A DNA stretch of 64,000 bases from Nocardioides iriomotensis (GTDB lineage Bacteria; Actinomycetota; Actinomycetes; Propionibacteriales; Nocardioidaceae), in assembly GCF_004168035.1 (NCBI RefSeq), contig NZ_SDPU01000035.1, forward strand, positions 62,001-126,000, in the 5' to 3' direction. The notes beneath the pieces were generated by a model that was not told the origin of the DNA, ran no database searches, and was given only the letters and a program-made list of their open reading frames with translations. Position 1 is the first letter of the stretch. Every line of letters starts with the position of its first letter. A program made the position numbers and the translations under genes. Below are positions 11,665-20,219 of the stretch, in pieces.

Positions 11665-11702
11665 TGACACATCTGGTGTCACTCTGAGTCACACCAGGTG
11701 AC
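11665..11702 (-). promoter_or_regulatory. Paired dyads upstream of the MFS gene
   Basis: Two inverted repeats stand side by side: TGACAC-N5-GTGTCA at 11665-11681 and GTCAC-N5-GTGAC at 11688-11702. TGACACATCTGG also recurs as TGACACATCCGG 34 bases on. The second dyad lies over the stop codon of the WYL regulator gene. The arrangement looks like a double operator for the transporter gene; the binding protein is unknown. Confidence 0.55.
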
Positions 11703-12642
11703 ACATCCGGTCGAGCCGGAGGGCCAGGTCGCGCATCGCGTCGCGCAGCTCGGGCGGCTCCAGAACCGTGCCGGGCGGCTCGATCCGGGCGAGGTGGAAC
11801 GCCAGCGCGTCGAGCCGCTCGCCGCCCGCGACGAGCAGGCAGTGGTCGTCGTCGAGGGGCTCCACCGTGGCCGCCGTCGGCGGGACCTGCGCGCGCACGA
11901 CGTCGGCCGGGACGTCGTAGCGCACCCGCACCTCCAGCGGGTACGGCGCCCGGCTGATCGCCCGCGAGACGTGCTCGCGCGCGTCGGGCGCCTCGCGCGG
12001 GCGGAACGTCCACGTCGTCGGCTCGACGTCGCGCATCCGGTCGAGCCGGAACGTGCGCCAGTCGTCGCGGTCGACGTCGTGGGCGAGGAGGTACCACCGG
12101 CGGCCCGTCGCGACGAGCCGGTAGGGCTCGACCGTGCGGGCCGTCTGCTCGCCGGCGTGGGCGACGTACCCGAAGCGGACGCGCTGGTGGTCGCGGCAGC
12201 CGCGGGCGAGCGTCATCAGCGTGGCCGGGTCGGCCGGCGTGGCGGCGGTGTCGAGCGTCTCGGTCGCCTGCTGGACGGCCGCGACCTGGGCGCGGAGCCG
12301 GGCCGGCAGCACCTGGTCGAGCTTGGACAGCGTGCGCAGCGCCGCCTCGTCGACGCCGGCGACCGACCCGCCGGCGGCGAGGCTGAGGCAGACCGCGACG
12401 GCGACGGCCTCCTCGGGGTCGAGCAGCAGCGGCGGGAGGCCCTGGCCGGGCCCGAGCTGGTAGCCGCCGCCGACACCCTTCGCGGAGCGGACGGGGTAGC
12501 CGAGCTCGCGCAGCCGCTCGACGTCGCGGCGCACGCTGCGGACCGTGACCCCGAGCCGGTCCGCGAGCTCCGGGCCCGACCAGACCGGGCGGGACTGGAG
12601 CAGCCCGAGCAGCTGCAGCACCCGGGCGGTCGTCTCGGCCAT
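11689..12642 (-). CDS. WYL-domain transcriptional regulator
   Basis: DeoR/YafY-like regulator of 317 residues: an N-terminal HTH (WSGPELADRLGVTVRSVRRDVERL), a central WYL ligand domain (VEPYRLVATGRRWYLLAHD, then WRTFRLDRMRDVEPT), and a C-terminal WCX-like region. WYL domains sense small ligands or nucleic acids; the ligand here is unknown. It is divergent from the DinB gene with a clean inverted repeat in the 61-base gap, which is a good candidate operator. CAGACT six bases before the ATG fits a leaderless start. Confidence 0.85.
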   Translation of the reverse strand: MAETTARVLQLLGLLQSRPVWSGPELADRLGVTVRSVRRDVERLRELGYPVRSAKGVGGGYQLGPGQGLPPLLLDPEEAVAVAVCLSLAAGGSVAGVDEAALRTLSKLDQVLPARLRAQVAAVQQATETLDTAATPADPATLMTLARGCRDHQRVRFGYVAHAGEQTARTVEPYRLVATGRRWYLLAHDVDRDDWRTFRLDRMRDVEPTTWTFRPREAPDAREHVSRAISRAPYPLEVRVRYDVPADVVRAQVPPTAATVEPLDDDHCLLVAGGERLDALAFHLARIEPPGTVLEPPELRDAMRDLALRLDRMCHLV

Positions 12643-12662
12643 GCCGGCAGTCTGCCGCACGT

Positions 12663-12683
12663 AGAGGACCGGATCTGTCCTCT
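12663..12683. promoter_or_regulatory. Inverted repeat between the WYL and DinB genes
   Basis: AGAGGAC-N7-GTCCTCT is a perfect 7-base inverted repeat in the divergent promoter region. Its position between a WYL regulator and the gene it faces makes autoregulation and control of the DinB gene likely. Confidence 0.6.
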
Positions 12684-12703
12684 TCTGCTGGAACAGTGGA
12701 GGC

Positions 12704-13306
12704 ATGACGACGACGCGCACCCCCGACCTGAACACCACCCTGCTCGACCAGCTCACCTTCCACTGGGAGCACCAGCTCCGGCCGCGGCTCGACGGCCTGA
12801 CCACGGAGGAGTACCTCTGGGAGCCGGTCGACGGCGCCTGGAACGTCCGCCCGCGCGGCACCGGTGACGCGCCGTTGTCCGGCGGGTCGGGCGACTTCAC
12901 GATCGACTTCGCGGCGCCCGCGCCGGAGCCGGCCCCGCTGACGACGATCGCCTGGCGGTTGGGGCACGTCATCGTCGGCGTGCTCGCGATGCGGGTGGGC
13001 AACCACTTCGGCGGTCCGCAGACCGACTACTTCCGGTGGGAGTACGCCAGCACCGCCGACGAGGCGCTGGCTCAGCTCGACGCGCAGTACGACGCGTGGG
13101 TCACCGGCGTGCGGGCGCTCGGCGCGGAGGGTTTGTGGCAGCCGTGCGGCGAGGCCGAGGGCCCGTACGCCGCCGAACCGAAGGCCACGCTCGTGCTGCA
13201 CATCCACCGAGAGCTGATCCACCACGGTGCCGAGATCGCGCTGCTGCGCGACCTCTGGACGCACCGTGGTGGATGGCGCGGTCTGGACGCCGGTCAGGAC
13301 TCGTAG
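12704..13306 (+). CDS. DinB-superfamily protein
   Basis: Four-helix-bundle protein of 200 residues of the DinB/YfiT type. Histidines that would form the metal site are visible in LTFHWEH, WRLGHVI and VLHIHRELIHHGAE. Family members act as thiol-dependent transferases or are uncharacterised; the reaction is unknown here. It diverges from the WYL regulator. Its last 13 bases overlap the end of the converging gene on the other strand. Confidence 0.8.
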   Translation: MTTTRTPDLNTTLLDQLTFHWEHQLRPRLDGLTTEEYLWEPVDGAWNVRPRGTGDAPLSGGSGDFTIDFAAPAPEPAPLTTIAWRLGHVIVGVLAMRVGNHFGGPQTDYFRWEYASTADEALAQLDAQYDAWVTGVRALGAEGLWQPCGEAEGPYAAEPKATLVLHIHRELIHHGAEIALLRDLWTHRGGWRGLDAGQDS

Positions 13307-14424
13307 GACATCCCCGCGATCCGCAGCTCGCCCTTGCCGAGGTCGACCGGCACGGCCGAGCAGCCGCCGTCGGCGAAGGTGGGGCACACGGTCGCCTCCT
13401 TCGCGGTCACCTTCAGGAGGTCGCCGGCAGCGGTCCAGCCGTAGTCCCAGGCCGCGCCGTCGACGGTCTGCTCGGCGCCGGTGTCGAGGTCGTGCAGGAC
13501 GAACGACTCCTCGGAGGTCGGCGAGTCCTGGTACACCACCTTGGCGATGCTGCCGTCGGGAGAGAGCAGGATGTACGGCGTCCGCTTCGCGGGGACAGCC
13601 ATCAGCTTGTCGCCTGTCTGCACGTCGACGACGGTGACCCCGCTCGTGCTGTCGTAGGTGACGGCGCGGCCGCCCACGACCGTCGACGGGGCGCCGGCGC
13701 CGAGGACCGGGGCGTCGCCCACGGTGCCGGCTCGCCAGTCGACGTCGGCGGTGGACGAGTCGAGCGCGACGTACACGTGGTCGCCGGACAGCGAGACCGG
13801 TGGTGCCTCCCAGCCGCCCTGCCCGAACCTGCCGTCGACCGTGACCCGGGCGACCTCGCTGCCGTCACGCACGTCGAGGACCACGACGTCCCACAGGTCG
13901 CCGGGGCCGGGGGCGTCGTCGGCGTACGCGAGGTACGGCTGGGTGGCGTCGGTCGACGGGATCCGGTCGCCGAGGTCGATGCCGAGGTCCCGAGGTGCCT
14001 CGTCGCCGTTGATCGCGACGTAGCGCGACGGACCGGCGTCGTCGCTGTACGGGTTGTTGCCGACGCGGGCCACGACGCCCTCGGACGTGTAGTAGACGGC
14101 CTTGACCTGTCCGTCGACCTCGACCGACGGCCGGTCGGCGCCCCGAGGCCACACCGTGCTGCCGGCGGCGAACGCGCCTGCGTCGGCCGACCGGGGCTCG
14201 GTCACGGGCGCGGTGTCGTCGCGATCCGTCCCGCTGTCCTTCGGGCCGAGGGCGGCGAAGCCGGCGACGACGACCGCGGTCGCGGCGACGGTCGCCACGA
14301 CGGTGCCGGCCCGACGCCGGCGGCGTACCGCCCGGCCCCGGCGGAGGATCGCGTGCGCGTCGGGCACGGGGATCGGGAGGTCGGTGGCCTCCTCGCGGAG
14401 GAGGGTGCTCAGGCGCTCAGTCAT
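13294..14424 (-). CDS. Membrane partner of the ECF sigma factor (anti-sigma-like)
   Basis: Protein of 376 residues translated with the sigma factor (its start lies eight bases inside the sigma gene). Residues 1-40 are cytoplasmic and acidic then basic (SRRRRRAG-type stretch before the membrane), one span follows (VVATVAATAVVVAGFAAL), and about 300 residues are outside with repeated beta-strand patterns (DGSEVARVTVDG, TSGVTVVDVQTGDKL, LLSPDGSIAKVV) reminiscent of a beta-propeller. No zinc-binding anti-sigma motif is visible. Position and topology suggest control of sigma activity by an outside signal. Confidence 0.7.
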   Translation of the reverse strand: MTERLSTLLREEATDLPIPVPDAHAILRRGRAVRRRRRAGTVVATVAATAVVVAGFAALGPKDSGTDRDDTAPVTEPRSADAGAFAAGSTVWPRGADRPSVEVDGQVKAVYYTSEGVVARVGNNPYSDDAGPSRYVAINGDEAPRDLGIDLGDRIPSTDATQPYLAYADDAPGPGDLWDVVVLDVRDGSEVARVTVDGRFGQGGWEAPPVSLSGDHVYVALDSSTADVDWRAGTVGDAPVLGAGAPSTVVGGRAVTYDSTSGVTVVDVQTGDKLMAVPAKRTPYILLSPDGSIAKVVYQDSPTSEESFVLHDLDTGAEQTVDGAAWDYGWTAAGDLLKVTAKEATVCPTFADGGCSAVPVDLGKGELRIAGMSYES

Positions 14425-14944
14425 GGCGGGCTCCCAGGGTCTGCGGGACGACGGCCTCACCGAGAAGGGTGCGGAGCCGGGCGAGGGCGTCGTGGGTCTG
14501 GCTCTTGACGGTGCCCTCCGTGCAGCCGAGGGCGTGGGCGGTCTGGGCGACGCTCAGGTCGTCGTAGTAGCGCAGCACGACCACCGCGCGCTGCCGGGTC
14601 GGCAGCTGGGCGAGCGCGGCGACCAGCGACGGCCGGTCGCTCGGGTCGTGCTCGTAGCCGTGCTCGGGAAGCGTCTCGGTCGGCCGCTCCTTGCGCCAGC
14701 CCTTCTTGCGGAACCAGGAGGTGGCGGTGTTGACGAGCACGGTGCGGGCGTACGCCGGAGCCGCTTCGATGTCGCGAACCCGGTGCCAGGACGCGTAGGT
14801 CTGGGCGAGCGCGGTCTGCACGAGGTCCTCGGCGTCACCGCGGTCGCCGACGAGCAGGTAGGCGGTCCGGTAGAGCGACGCCCAGCAGCCGTGCACGAGG
14901 GCGCTGAACTCCGCGTCGGACGCCGTCCGAGAAGGTGCCGCCAT
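14417..14944 (-). CDS. ECF sigma factor (SigE/SigM-like group)
   Basis: Sigma factor of 175 residues with region 2 (LYRTAYLLVGDRGDAEDLVQTALAQTYASW) and region 4 (LPTRQRAVVVLRYYDDLSVAQTAHALGCTEGTVKS) and no regions 1 or 3. It belongs to the actinobacterial sigma-E subfamily found next to large membrane proteins. A strong GGAGGAG site precedes the ATG. The gene overlaps the downstream membrane partner, so the two are co-translated. No target promoter can be assigned from this window. Confidence 0.9.
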   Translation of the reverse strand: MAAPSRTASDAEFSALVHGCWASLYRTAYLLVGDRGDAEDLVQTALAQTYASWHRVRDIEAAPAYARTVLVNTATSWFRKKGWRKERPTETLPEHGYEHDPSDRPSLVAALAQLPTRQRAVVVLRYYDDLSVAQTAHALGCTEGTVKSQTHDALARLRTLLGEAVVPQTLGARHD

Positions 14945-15024
14945 GGGCGCTCTCCTCCGCTGTGAAGTGACTGGTCACCCTCTCAGATGCGCGAGGCCGG
15001 GAAAGGGTTGGTCGGGCGCCCAAA

Positions 15025-15030
15025 TAGGAT
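15025..15030 (+). promoter_or_regulatory. gatC -10 element for a leaderless transcript
   Basis: TAGGAT stands seven bases before the gatC ATG, so transcription would begin at or next to the start codon. No ribosome-binding site is present. This is one of the cleanest examples of a pattern seen at many genes in the window. Confidence 0.65.
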
Positions 15031-15037
15031 GCTGCGC

Positions 15038-15337
15038 ATGCCTGACATCTCCCGTGACGACGTGGCGCACCTCGCCACGCTCGCCCGGATCGACCTGTCC
15101 GACGCGGAGCTCGACCACCTCGCGCCGCAGCTCGCCGTGATCCTCGACTCCATCGCCTCGATCAGCGAGGTCGCCGCCGAGGACGTCCCGCCGACGTCCC
15201 ACGCGCTGCCGCTGACCAACGTCTTCCGCGAGGACGTCGCGACCCCCGGCCTGACCGCCGAGCAGGCGCTGTCCGGCGCGCCCGAGGTCGAGGAGCAGCG
15301 CTTCTCGGTCCCGCGGATCCTCGGCGAGGAGCAGTGA
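15038..15337 (+). CDS. gatC: Glutamyl/aspartyl-tRNA amidotransferase subunit C
   Basis: The 99-residue GatC subunit stabilises GatA in the complex that converts Glu-tRNA(Gln) and Asp-tRNA(Asn) to Gln-tRNA(Gln) and Asn-tRNA(Asn). The conserved N-terminus [19 protein letters not shown] and the central [11 protein letters not shown] are family signatures. An in-frame ATG at 15029 is possible, but the -10 hexamer overlaps it. The stop overlaps the gatA GTG. Confidence 0.95.
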   Translation: MPDISRDDVAHLATLARIDLSDAELDHLAPQLAVILDSIASISEVAAEDVPPTSHALPLTNVFREDVATPGLTAEQALSGAPEVEEQRFSVPRILGEEQ

Positions 15338-16866
15338 GCGCCGTGACCGACTGGACCCGCAGCACCGCCGCCGAGCTCGCCGACGCGCTCGCGAACGGCG
15401 AGACCACCTCCGTCGAGCTGACCCAGGCGCACCTCGACCGCACCGCCGCCGTCGACGGCGCCGTGCACGCCTACCTGCACGTCGACGCCGAGGGCGCGCT
15501 CGCCCAGGCCGAGGCCTCCGACGCCCGCCGGGCCGCCGGCAGCCCCGCGTCGCGCCTCGACGGCGTGCCGATCGCCGTCAAGGACGTGCTGGCCACGCAG
15601 GGCCTGCCCACCACGTGCGGGTCGCGGATCCTCGAGGGCTGGATCCCGCCGTACGACGCCACGGTGGTCGACACCTTGCGCCGCGCCGGCCTGCCGATCC
15701 TCGGCAAGACCAACATGGACGAGTTCGCGATGGGCTCGTCGACCGAGCACTCCGCCTACGGCCCGACCCACAACCCGTGGGACCTCGACCGGATCCCCGG
15801 CGGCTCGGGCGGCGGCTCGGCCGCGGCGGTCGCGTCGTACCAGGCGCCGCTCGCGCTCGGCACCGACACCGGCGGCTCGATCCGCCAGCCCGGCGCCGTT
15901 ACGGGCACGGTCGGGGTGAAGCCGACGTACGGCGGGGTCTCCCGCTACGGCCTCGTCGCGCTGGCCAACTCGCTCGACCAGGTCGGGCCGGTGACCCGCA
16001 CCGTGCTCGACTCCGCGCTGCTGCACGAGCTGGTCGGCGGTCACGACCCGCGCGACTCGACGTCGATCGACCAGCCGCTGCCCGACCTCGTCGCGGCCGC
16101 GGAGCTGGGCGCGACCGGCGACATGAGCGGCGTCCGGATCGGCGTCGTCAAGGAGCTGTCCGGCGAGGGCTACCAGCCGGGCGTGCTCGCACGGTTCGAG
16201 GAGAGCGTCGAGCTGCTGGTCAAGGCCGGCGCCGAGGTCGTCGAGGTGTCGTGCCCGACGTTCGTGCACGCGCTCGCGACCTACTACCTGATCCTGCCGG
16301 CCGAGGCGTCGTCGAACCTCGCGAAGTTCGACGCCATGCGCTACGGCCTGCGGGTCTACCCCGACGGCGTCGACGCGCCGAGTGCCGAGGAGGTCATGCG
16401 CGCGACCCGCGACAAGGGCTTCGGCGACGAGGTGAAGCGCCGCATCATCCTCGGCACCTACGCCCTGTCGAGCGGCTACTACGACGCCTACTACGGCCAG
16501 GCGCAGAAGGTGCGCACGCTGATCAGCCGCGACTTCGAGGCGGCGTTCGCCAAGGCGGACGTGCTGGTGTCGCCCACCGCGCCGACCACGGCCTTCAAGC
16601 TCGGCGAGAAGCTCGACGACCCGCTGGCGATGTACCTCAACGACCTCGCCACCATCCCCGCCAACCTCGCGGGCGTCCCCGGCATCTCGGTGCCCAGCGG
16701 CCTGGCCGACGAGGACGGCCTGCCGGCCGGCTTCCAGGTGCTCGCGCCCGCCCTCGCCGACGACCGCGTCTACCGCGTGGGCGCCGCGCTCGAGAAGCTG
16801 CTCGCCGACCAGTGGGGCGGCCCGCTGCTCGCGCAGGCCCCGACCCTGGACGGAGTCGCCCGATGA
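15334..16866 (+). CDS. gatA: Glutamyl/aspartyl-tRNA amidotransferase subunit A
   Basis: Amidase subunit of 510 residues that releases ammonia from glutamine. The catalytic Lys-cisSer-Ser triad is Lys83 ([10 protein letters not shown]), Ser158 ([11 protein letters not shown]) and Ser182 ([11 protein letters not shown]). The GTG start overlaps the gatC stop. Its own stop overlaps the ATG of a 24-codon ORF that fills the gap to gatB. Confidence 0.96.
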   Translation: MSAVTDWTRSTAAELADALANGETTSVELTQAHLDRTAAVDGAVHAYLHVDAEGALAQAEASDARRAAGSPASRLDGVPIAVKDVLATQGLPTTCGSRILEGWIPPYDATVVDTLRRAGLPILGKTNMDEFAMGSSTEHSAYGPTHNPWDLDRIPGGSGGGSAAAVASYQAPLALGTDTGGSIRQPGAVTGTVGVKPTYGGVSRYGLVALANSLDQVGPVTRTVLDSALLHELVGGHDPRDSTSIDQPLPDLVAAAELGATGDMSGVRIGVVKELSGEGYQPGVLARFEESVELLVKAGAEVVEVSCPTFVHALATYYLILPAEASSNLAKFDAMRYGLRVYPDGVDAPSAEEVMRATRDKGFGDEVKRRIILGTYALSSGYYDAYYGQAQKVRTLISRDFEAAFAKADVLVSPTAPTTAFKLGEKLDDPLAMYLNDLATIPANLAGVPGISVPSGLADEDGLPAGFQVLAPALADDRVYRVGAALEKLLADQWGGPLLAQAPTLDGVAR

Positions 16867-16937
16867 GCACCCCATGCCGCTGCTCCCTGCGCTCACTTCG
16901 TTCACTCCGCTCCCACCGGCAAGGGGACCCCGCATGA
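16863..16937 (+). CDS. 24-residue ORF bridging gatA and gatB
   Basis: This ORF begins with ATGA overlapping the gatA stop and ends with ATGA overlapping the gatB start, so ribosomes could pass from gatA to gatB through it. It encodes [10 protein letters not shown] from imperfect 9-base repeats between about 16884 and 16913. The peptide itself is unlikely to have a function; a coupling role, or simply a repeat that happens to be open, are both possible. Confidence 0.4.
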   Translation: MSTPCRCSLRSLRSLRSHRQGDPA

Positions 16938-18427
16938 CCGACACCCTGCTGACGTACGACGACGCGCTGGCGGCGTACGACCCCGTCCTCGGGCTCGAGG
17001 TGCACGTCGAGCTCAACACCGCCTCGAAGATGTTCTGCGGCTGCTCGACCGTGTTCGGCGCCGAGCCCAACACCCAGGTCTGCCCGGTGTGCCTCGGCCT
17101 GCCCGGCGCGATGCCCGTCGTCAACGGCAAGGGCGTCGAGTCGGCCATCCGCATCGGGCTCGCGCTCAACTGCCAGATCGCGGAGTGGTGCCGGTTCGCG
17201 CGGAAGAACTACTTCTACCCGGACATGCCGAAGAACTTCCAGACGTCGCAGTACGACGAGCCGATCGCGTACGACGGCTGGATGGACGTGGAGGTCGACG
17301 GGGAGACGTTCCGCGTCGAGATCGAGCGCGCGCACATGGAGGAGGACACCGGCAAGTCCACCCACGTCGGTGGCGCGACCGGCCGCATCCACGGCGCCGA
17401 CCACTCGCTCGTCGACTACAACCGGGCCGGGATCCCGCTGATCGAGATCGTCACCAAGCCGATCCGCGGCGCGGGGGCGCGGGCGCCCGAGGTGGCCCGC
17501 GCGTACGTCGCCCAGCTGCGCGACCTGATCGTCGCGCTCGGCGTCTCCGAGGCGCGGATGGACCAGGGCAACCTGCGCGCCGACGTGAACCTCTCGCTCT
17601 CGACCAAGGGCTCCGACGTGCTCGGCACCCGGTCGGAGACCAAGAACGTCAACTCGTTCCGCTCCGTCGAGCGCGCCGTCCGGTTCGAGGTGCAGCGGCA
17701 CGCCGCGATCCTCGCCGGGGGCGGCTCGATCGTGCAGGAGACCCGGCACTGGCACGAGGACACCGGCATCACGACCTCGGGCCGCGAGAAGTCCGACGCC
17801 GAGGACTACCGCTACTTCCCCGAGCCCGACCTGGTCCCGGTCGCCCCGACGAGGGACTGGGTCGAGGAGCTGCGCGCGACGCTGCCCGAGAACCCGACCG
17901 CCCGGCGCGCCCGGCTGCAGCAGGAGTGGGGCTTCTCCGACCTCGAGATGCGTGACACCGTCGGCGCCGGCGCGCTCGGCCTGGTCGAGGAGACCATCGC
18001 GGCCGGCGCCTCGCCGCAGGCGGCCCGCAAGTGGTGGCTCTCCGAGCTGTCCCGGCGCGCCAACGACGCCGGCGTCGACCTCGTCGACCTCGGGGTCACG
18101 CCCGCGCAGGTCGCCGGCGTGCAGGCGCTCGTCGACGCGGGCACGGTCAACGACAAGCTGGCCCGCCAGGTGTTCGACGGGCTGCTCGCCGGCGAGGGCA
18201 CGCCCGAGGAGGTCGTCGAGAAGCGCGGCCTCGCGGTCGTCTCCGACGAGGGCGCGCTGTCGGCGGCCGTCGACAACGCGATCGCCGCCAACCCCGACGT
18301 CGCGGACAAGATCCGCGACGGCAAGGTGGCGGCGGCAGGTGCGCTGATCGGCGCGGTGATGAAGGAGATGCGCGGCCAGGCCGACGCCGCCCGCGTCCGC
18401 GAGCTCATCCTCGAGAAGCTCTCCTAG
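16934..18427 (+). CDS. gatB: Glutamyl/aspartyl-tRNA amidotransferase subunit B
   Basis: Subunit of 497 residues that binds the mischarged tRNA and phosphorylates the acyl group. The family signatures [25 protein letters not shown] and RADVNLSLS are present, with the YqeY-like tail domain at the end. The ATG at 16934 fits the usual GatB N-terminus; an in-frame ATG at 16874 would add twenty residues from the repeat region and is less likely. Confidence 0.96.
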   Translation: MTDTLLTYDDALAAYDPVLGLEVHVELNTASKMFCGCSTVFGAEPNTQVCPVCLGLPGAMPVVNGKGVESAIRIGLALNCQIAEWCRFARKNYFYPDMPKNFQTSQYDEPIAYDGWMDVEVDGETFRVEIERAHMEEDTGKSTHVGGATGRIHGADHSLVDYNRAGIPLIEIVTKPIRGAGARAPEVARAYVAQLRDLIVALGVSEARMDQGNLRADVNLSLSTKGSDVLGTRSETKNVNSFRSVERAVRFEVQRHAAILAGGGSIVQETRHWHEDTGITTSGREKSDAEDYRYFPEPDLVPVAPTRDWVEELRATLPENPTARRARLQQEWGFSDLEMRDTVGAGALGLVEETIAAGASPQAARKWWLSELSRRANDAGVDLVDLGVTPAQVAGVQALVDAGTVNDKLARQVFDGLLAGEGTPEEVVEKRGLAVVSDEGALSAAVDNAIAANPDVADKIRDGKVAAAGALIGAVMKEMRGQADAARVRELILEKLS

Positions 18428-18438
18428 CTCGAGACAGC

Positions 18439-18468
18439 GCGAGCCGGGGCCACGACCCCCCGGCTCGC
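18439..18468. terminator. Bidirectional terminator hairpin after gatB
   Basis: An 11-base-pair perfect stem (GCGAGCCGGGG with CCCCGGCTCGC) and an 8-base loop lie between gatB and the converging membrane-protein gene. There is no T tract, which is common in high-GC actinobacteria. Confidence 0.7.
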
Positions 18469-18474
18469 GTCGGG

Positions 18475-19563
18475 CTACCGGAGCGTGACGGTCTTCGTGT
18501 CCTCGAAGGGGGCGAAGCCCTCGCCGCCCGACATGTCCTCGTCGTGCACGCGCAGGGTGTACTCGCCGGGCGCGGCGTCGTCGGGCAGGTCGACGGTGAA
18601 CTCGTAGGGCGCCATCGTGCAGCACTCCTTCGCCATCACCGGGTCGTCGGCGTTGGAGGCGACGACCGGGCCGTCGAGGCCGCCGCGGTACAGCTCCCAC
18701 GCGACGTTGGCCTCGAAGAACGCGCCGACGCCGGAGACGGTGAACCCGTCCTCGACCGTCGCGCCCTGCGCCGGTTCGATGATCCAGACCTGGGCGAGCG
18801 TGTCCGTCTCGGCGCCCCGGGCCAGCGGCTCGGCGGTCGGCACGCCCAGGACCGTCGTGGCGGGTCCGCCGTCGAGCCGCAGCGCGACGGGCGCCGTGGT
18901 CTGGGTCGCGGCCTGCGCCGTCCACACGAGCTGCTGCACGGCCATCTCGGCGTCGGCCTTCGACATGCCGGCGGGCCGCTCACCGGGCACGCCGGTCAGG
19001 TCGAGCTGGATCTGCCCGTCGTTGCCGTTGCCGTCGAAGCCGGCCTGCACCTGGGTGCCGGCCGGCCACGGCGTGCGGTAGTCCGGGTCGTCCGGCGTGC
19101 GGCTCACCGCGTCCGTGACGGCCTGGTCGAGCGGGGCGCCGCCGATGCCGGGATGGAACTCGCGGTAGAGCCGCGGGCCCTGGCCGGTGTCGCCGACGTA
19201 GTAGACGGGCACGGCTCCCTCGACCGCGACCGGCGGCTCCTCGCTGTCGGGCTCCGCGGGGCTCGTGGTCGTGTCGGGCTCGGCGGCGGACGTCGGGCCG
19301 GCGGAGGCCGGTCCCTGGTCCGCGGTCGGCGTCGTGCCGTTGTTCATCATGACGACGCCGGTGATGACGGCGGCGGTGGCGAGCACCGCGGCCGCCGTAC
19401 CGAGGAACCAGGGGCGGGTCGACGATGCAGACATCGGGCTCACCTTCGTGCGGGACTGGATGTCGTCGAGGCCGTCGCGCGGCTGCACGTCGGCGGTCGC
19501 CTCGTCGAGCAGGGCACGCAGCCGGTCCTGCTCGCCGGGGGTCAGGTCGGGGTCGGGAGTCAT
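18475..19563 (-). CDS. Membrane protein with GerMN and Gmad2 domains, sigma partner
   Basis: Protein of 362 residues overlapping the sigma gene by ATGA. About 50 cytoplasmic residues precede a single span at about 53-73 (FLGTAAAVLATAAVITGVVM), then a Pro/Thr-rich linker. Outside are a GerMN-like domain (about 113-205; VPVYYVGDTGQGPRLYREF ... AVTDAVS) and a Gmad2 immunoglobulin-like domain (about 255-350; VWIIEPAQGATVEDGFTVSG), with vicinal cysteines in AKECCTM. GerMN domains occur in spore-germination proteins and in actinobacterial LpqB. Position suggests an anti-sigma or sensor role, but no known anti-sigma domain is visible. Confidence 0.75.
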   Translation of the reverse strand: MTPDPDLTPGEQDRLRALLDEATADVQPRDGLDDIQSRTKVSPMSASSTRPWFLGTAAAVLATAAVITGVVMMNNGTTPTADQGPASAGPTSAAEPDTTTSPAEPDSEEPPVAVEGAVPVYYVGDTGQGPRLYREFHPGIGGAPLDQAVTDAVSRTPDDPDYRTPWPAGTQVQAGFDGNGNDGQIQLDLTGVPGERPAGMSKADAEMAVQQLVWTAQAATQTTAPVALRLDGGPATTVLGVPTAEPLARGAETDTLAQVWIIEPAQGATVEDGFTVSGVGAFFEANVAWELYRGGLDGPVVASNADDPVMAKECCTMAPYEFTVDLPDDAAPGEYTLRVHDEDMSGGEGFAPFEDTKTVTLR

Positions 19564-20123
19564 GACGGGTCCTCCGTCTCGTGGGTGCTGTCGAGGAGGG
19601 GGCCGAGACTGGTGCGCAGCGCCGCTGCCGCGCGCGAGGCGTGGCTCTTCACCGCGCCGTTGCTGATGCCGAGGGCGTCGGCGATCTGGGCCTCCGAGAG
19701 GTCGAGGTAGTAGCGCAGCGCCACCACCTCGCGCTGTCGCTGCGGGAGCGCGCGAAGCGCCTCCAGCACGTGGGTACGGCGTTCCGCCACGACGGTGTCC
19801 TCGTCCGCACCGGGCCGGGGCGGCACCGGCTCCGGGACGTGTCGCGCGGCCACGACCCGGCGACGCAGCACCGAGCGGGAGCGGTTGACGACGGCCTGCC
19901 GCAGGTACGCGAGCGCCTTGTCGGGCTCGCGCAGCGACCGCCAGCGGCCGTGCATCGCGACGAAGGCGTCCTGCACCACCTCCTCGGCCGTCTCGGGGTC
20001 GCGCACGAGCAGGACGGAGAGCCGGACCAGCTGCCGGTAGTGCGCGGCGTACAGCTGCTCCACGGCGTCGTCGGCGTCCCAGGCACGCGCGTCGGCGCGG
20101 TCGCCCGCGTCGGGGCCGGACAT
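19560..20123 (-). CDS. ECF sigma factor (SigE family)
   Basis: Sigma factor of 187 residues with region 2 (LYAAHYRQLVRLSVLLVRDPETAEEVVQDAFVAM) and region 4 (LPQRQREVVALRYYLDLSEAQIADALGISNGAVKSH). It is followed by, and overlaps, a single-span protein with a GerMN-Gmad2 ectodomain. It is the second sigma/partner pair within 6 kb and lies divergent from the HIT gene. Confidence 0.9.
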   Translation of the reverse strand: MSGPDAGDRADARAWDADDAVEQLYAAHYRQLVRLSVLLVRDPETAEEVVQDAFVAMHGRWRSLREPDKALAYLRQAVVNRSRSVLRRRVVAARHVPEPVPPRPGADEDTVVAERRTHVLEALRALPQRQREVVALRYYLDLSEAQIADALGISNGAVKSHASRAAAALRTSLGPLLDSTHETEDPS

Positions 20124-20219
20124 GTCACCCCCTGGCCGGGGTCGCTGGAGCAGGGCGTTCCTCACGGTAGTTCCACGCGCGGCCCCGCGATCCGGTTGAC
20201 ACGCGCCTACGCTGAGTCC

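Noticed and set aside
18475-19563. LpqB
   Set aside because: It shares the GerMN domain with LpqB, but has no lipobox, is too short, and lies beside an ECF sigma gene instead of mtrAB.
20196-20201. TTGACA as -35 of the HIT gene
   Set aside because: It is only six bases from the -10 hexamer TACGCT; the spacing cannot work, and no other -10 fits.
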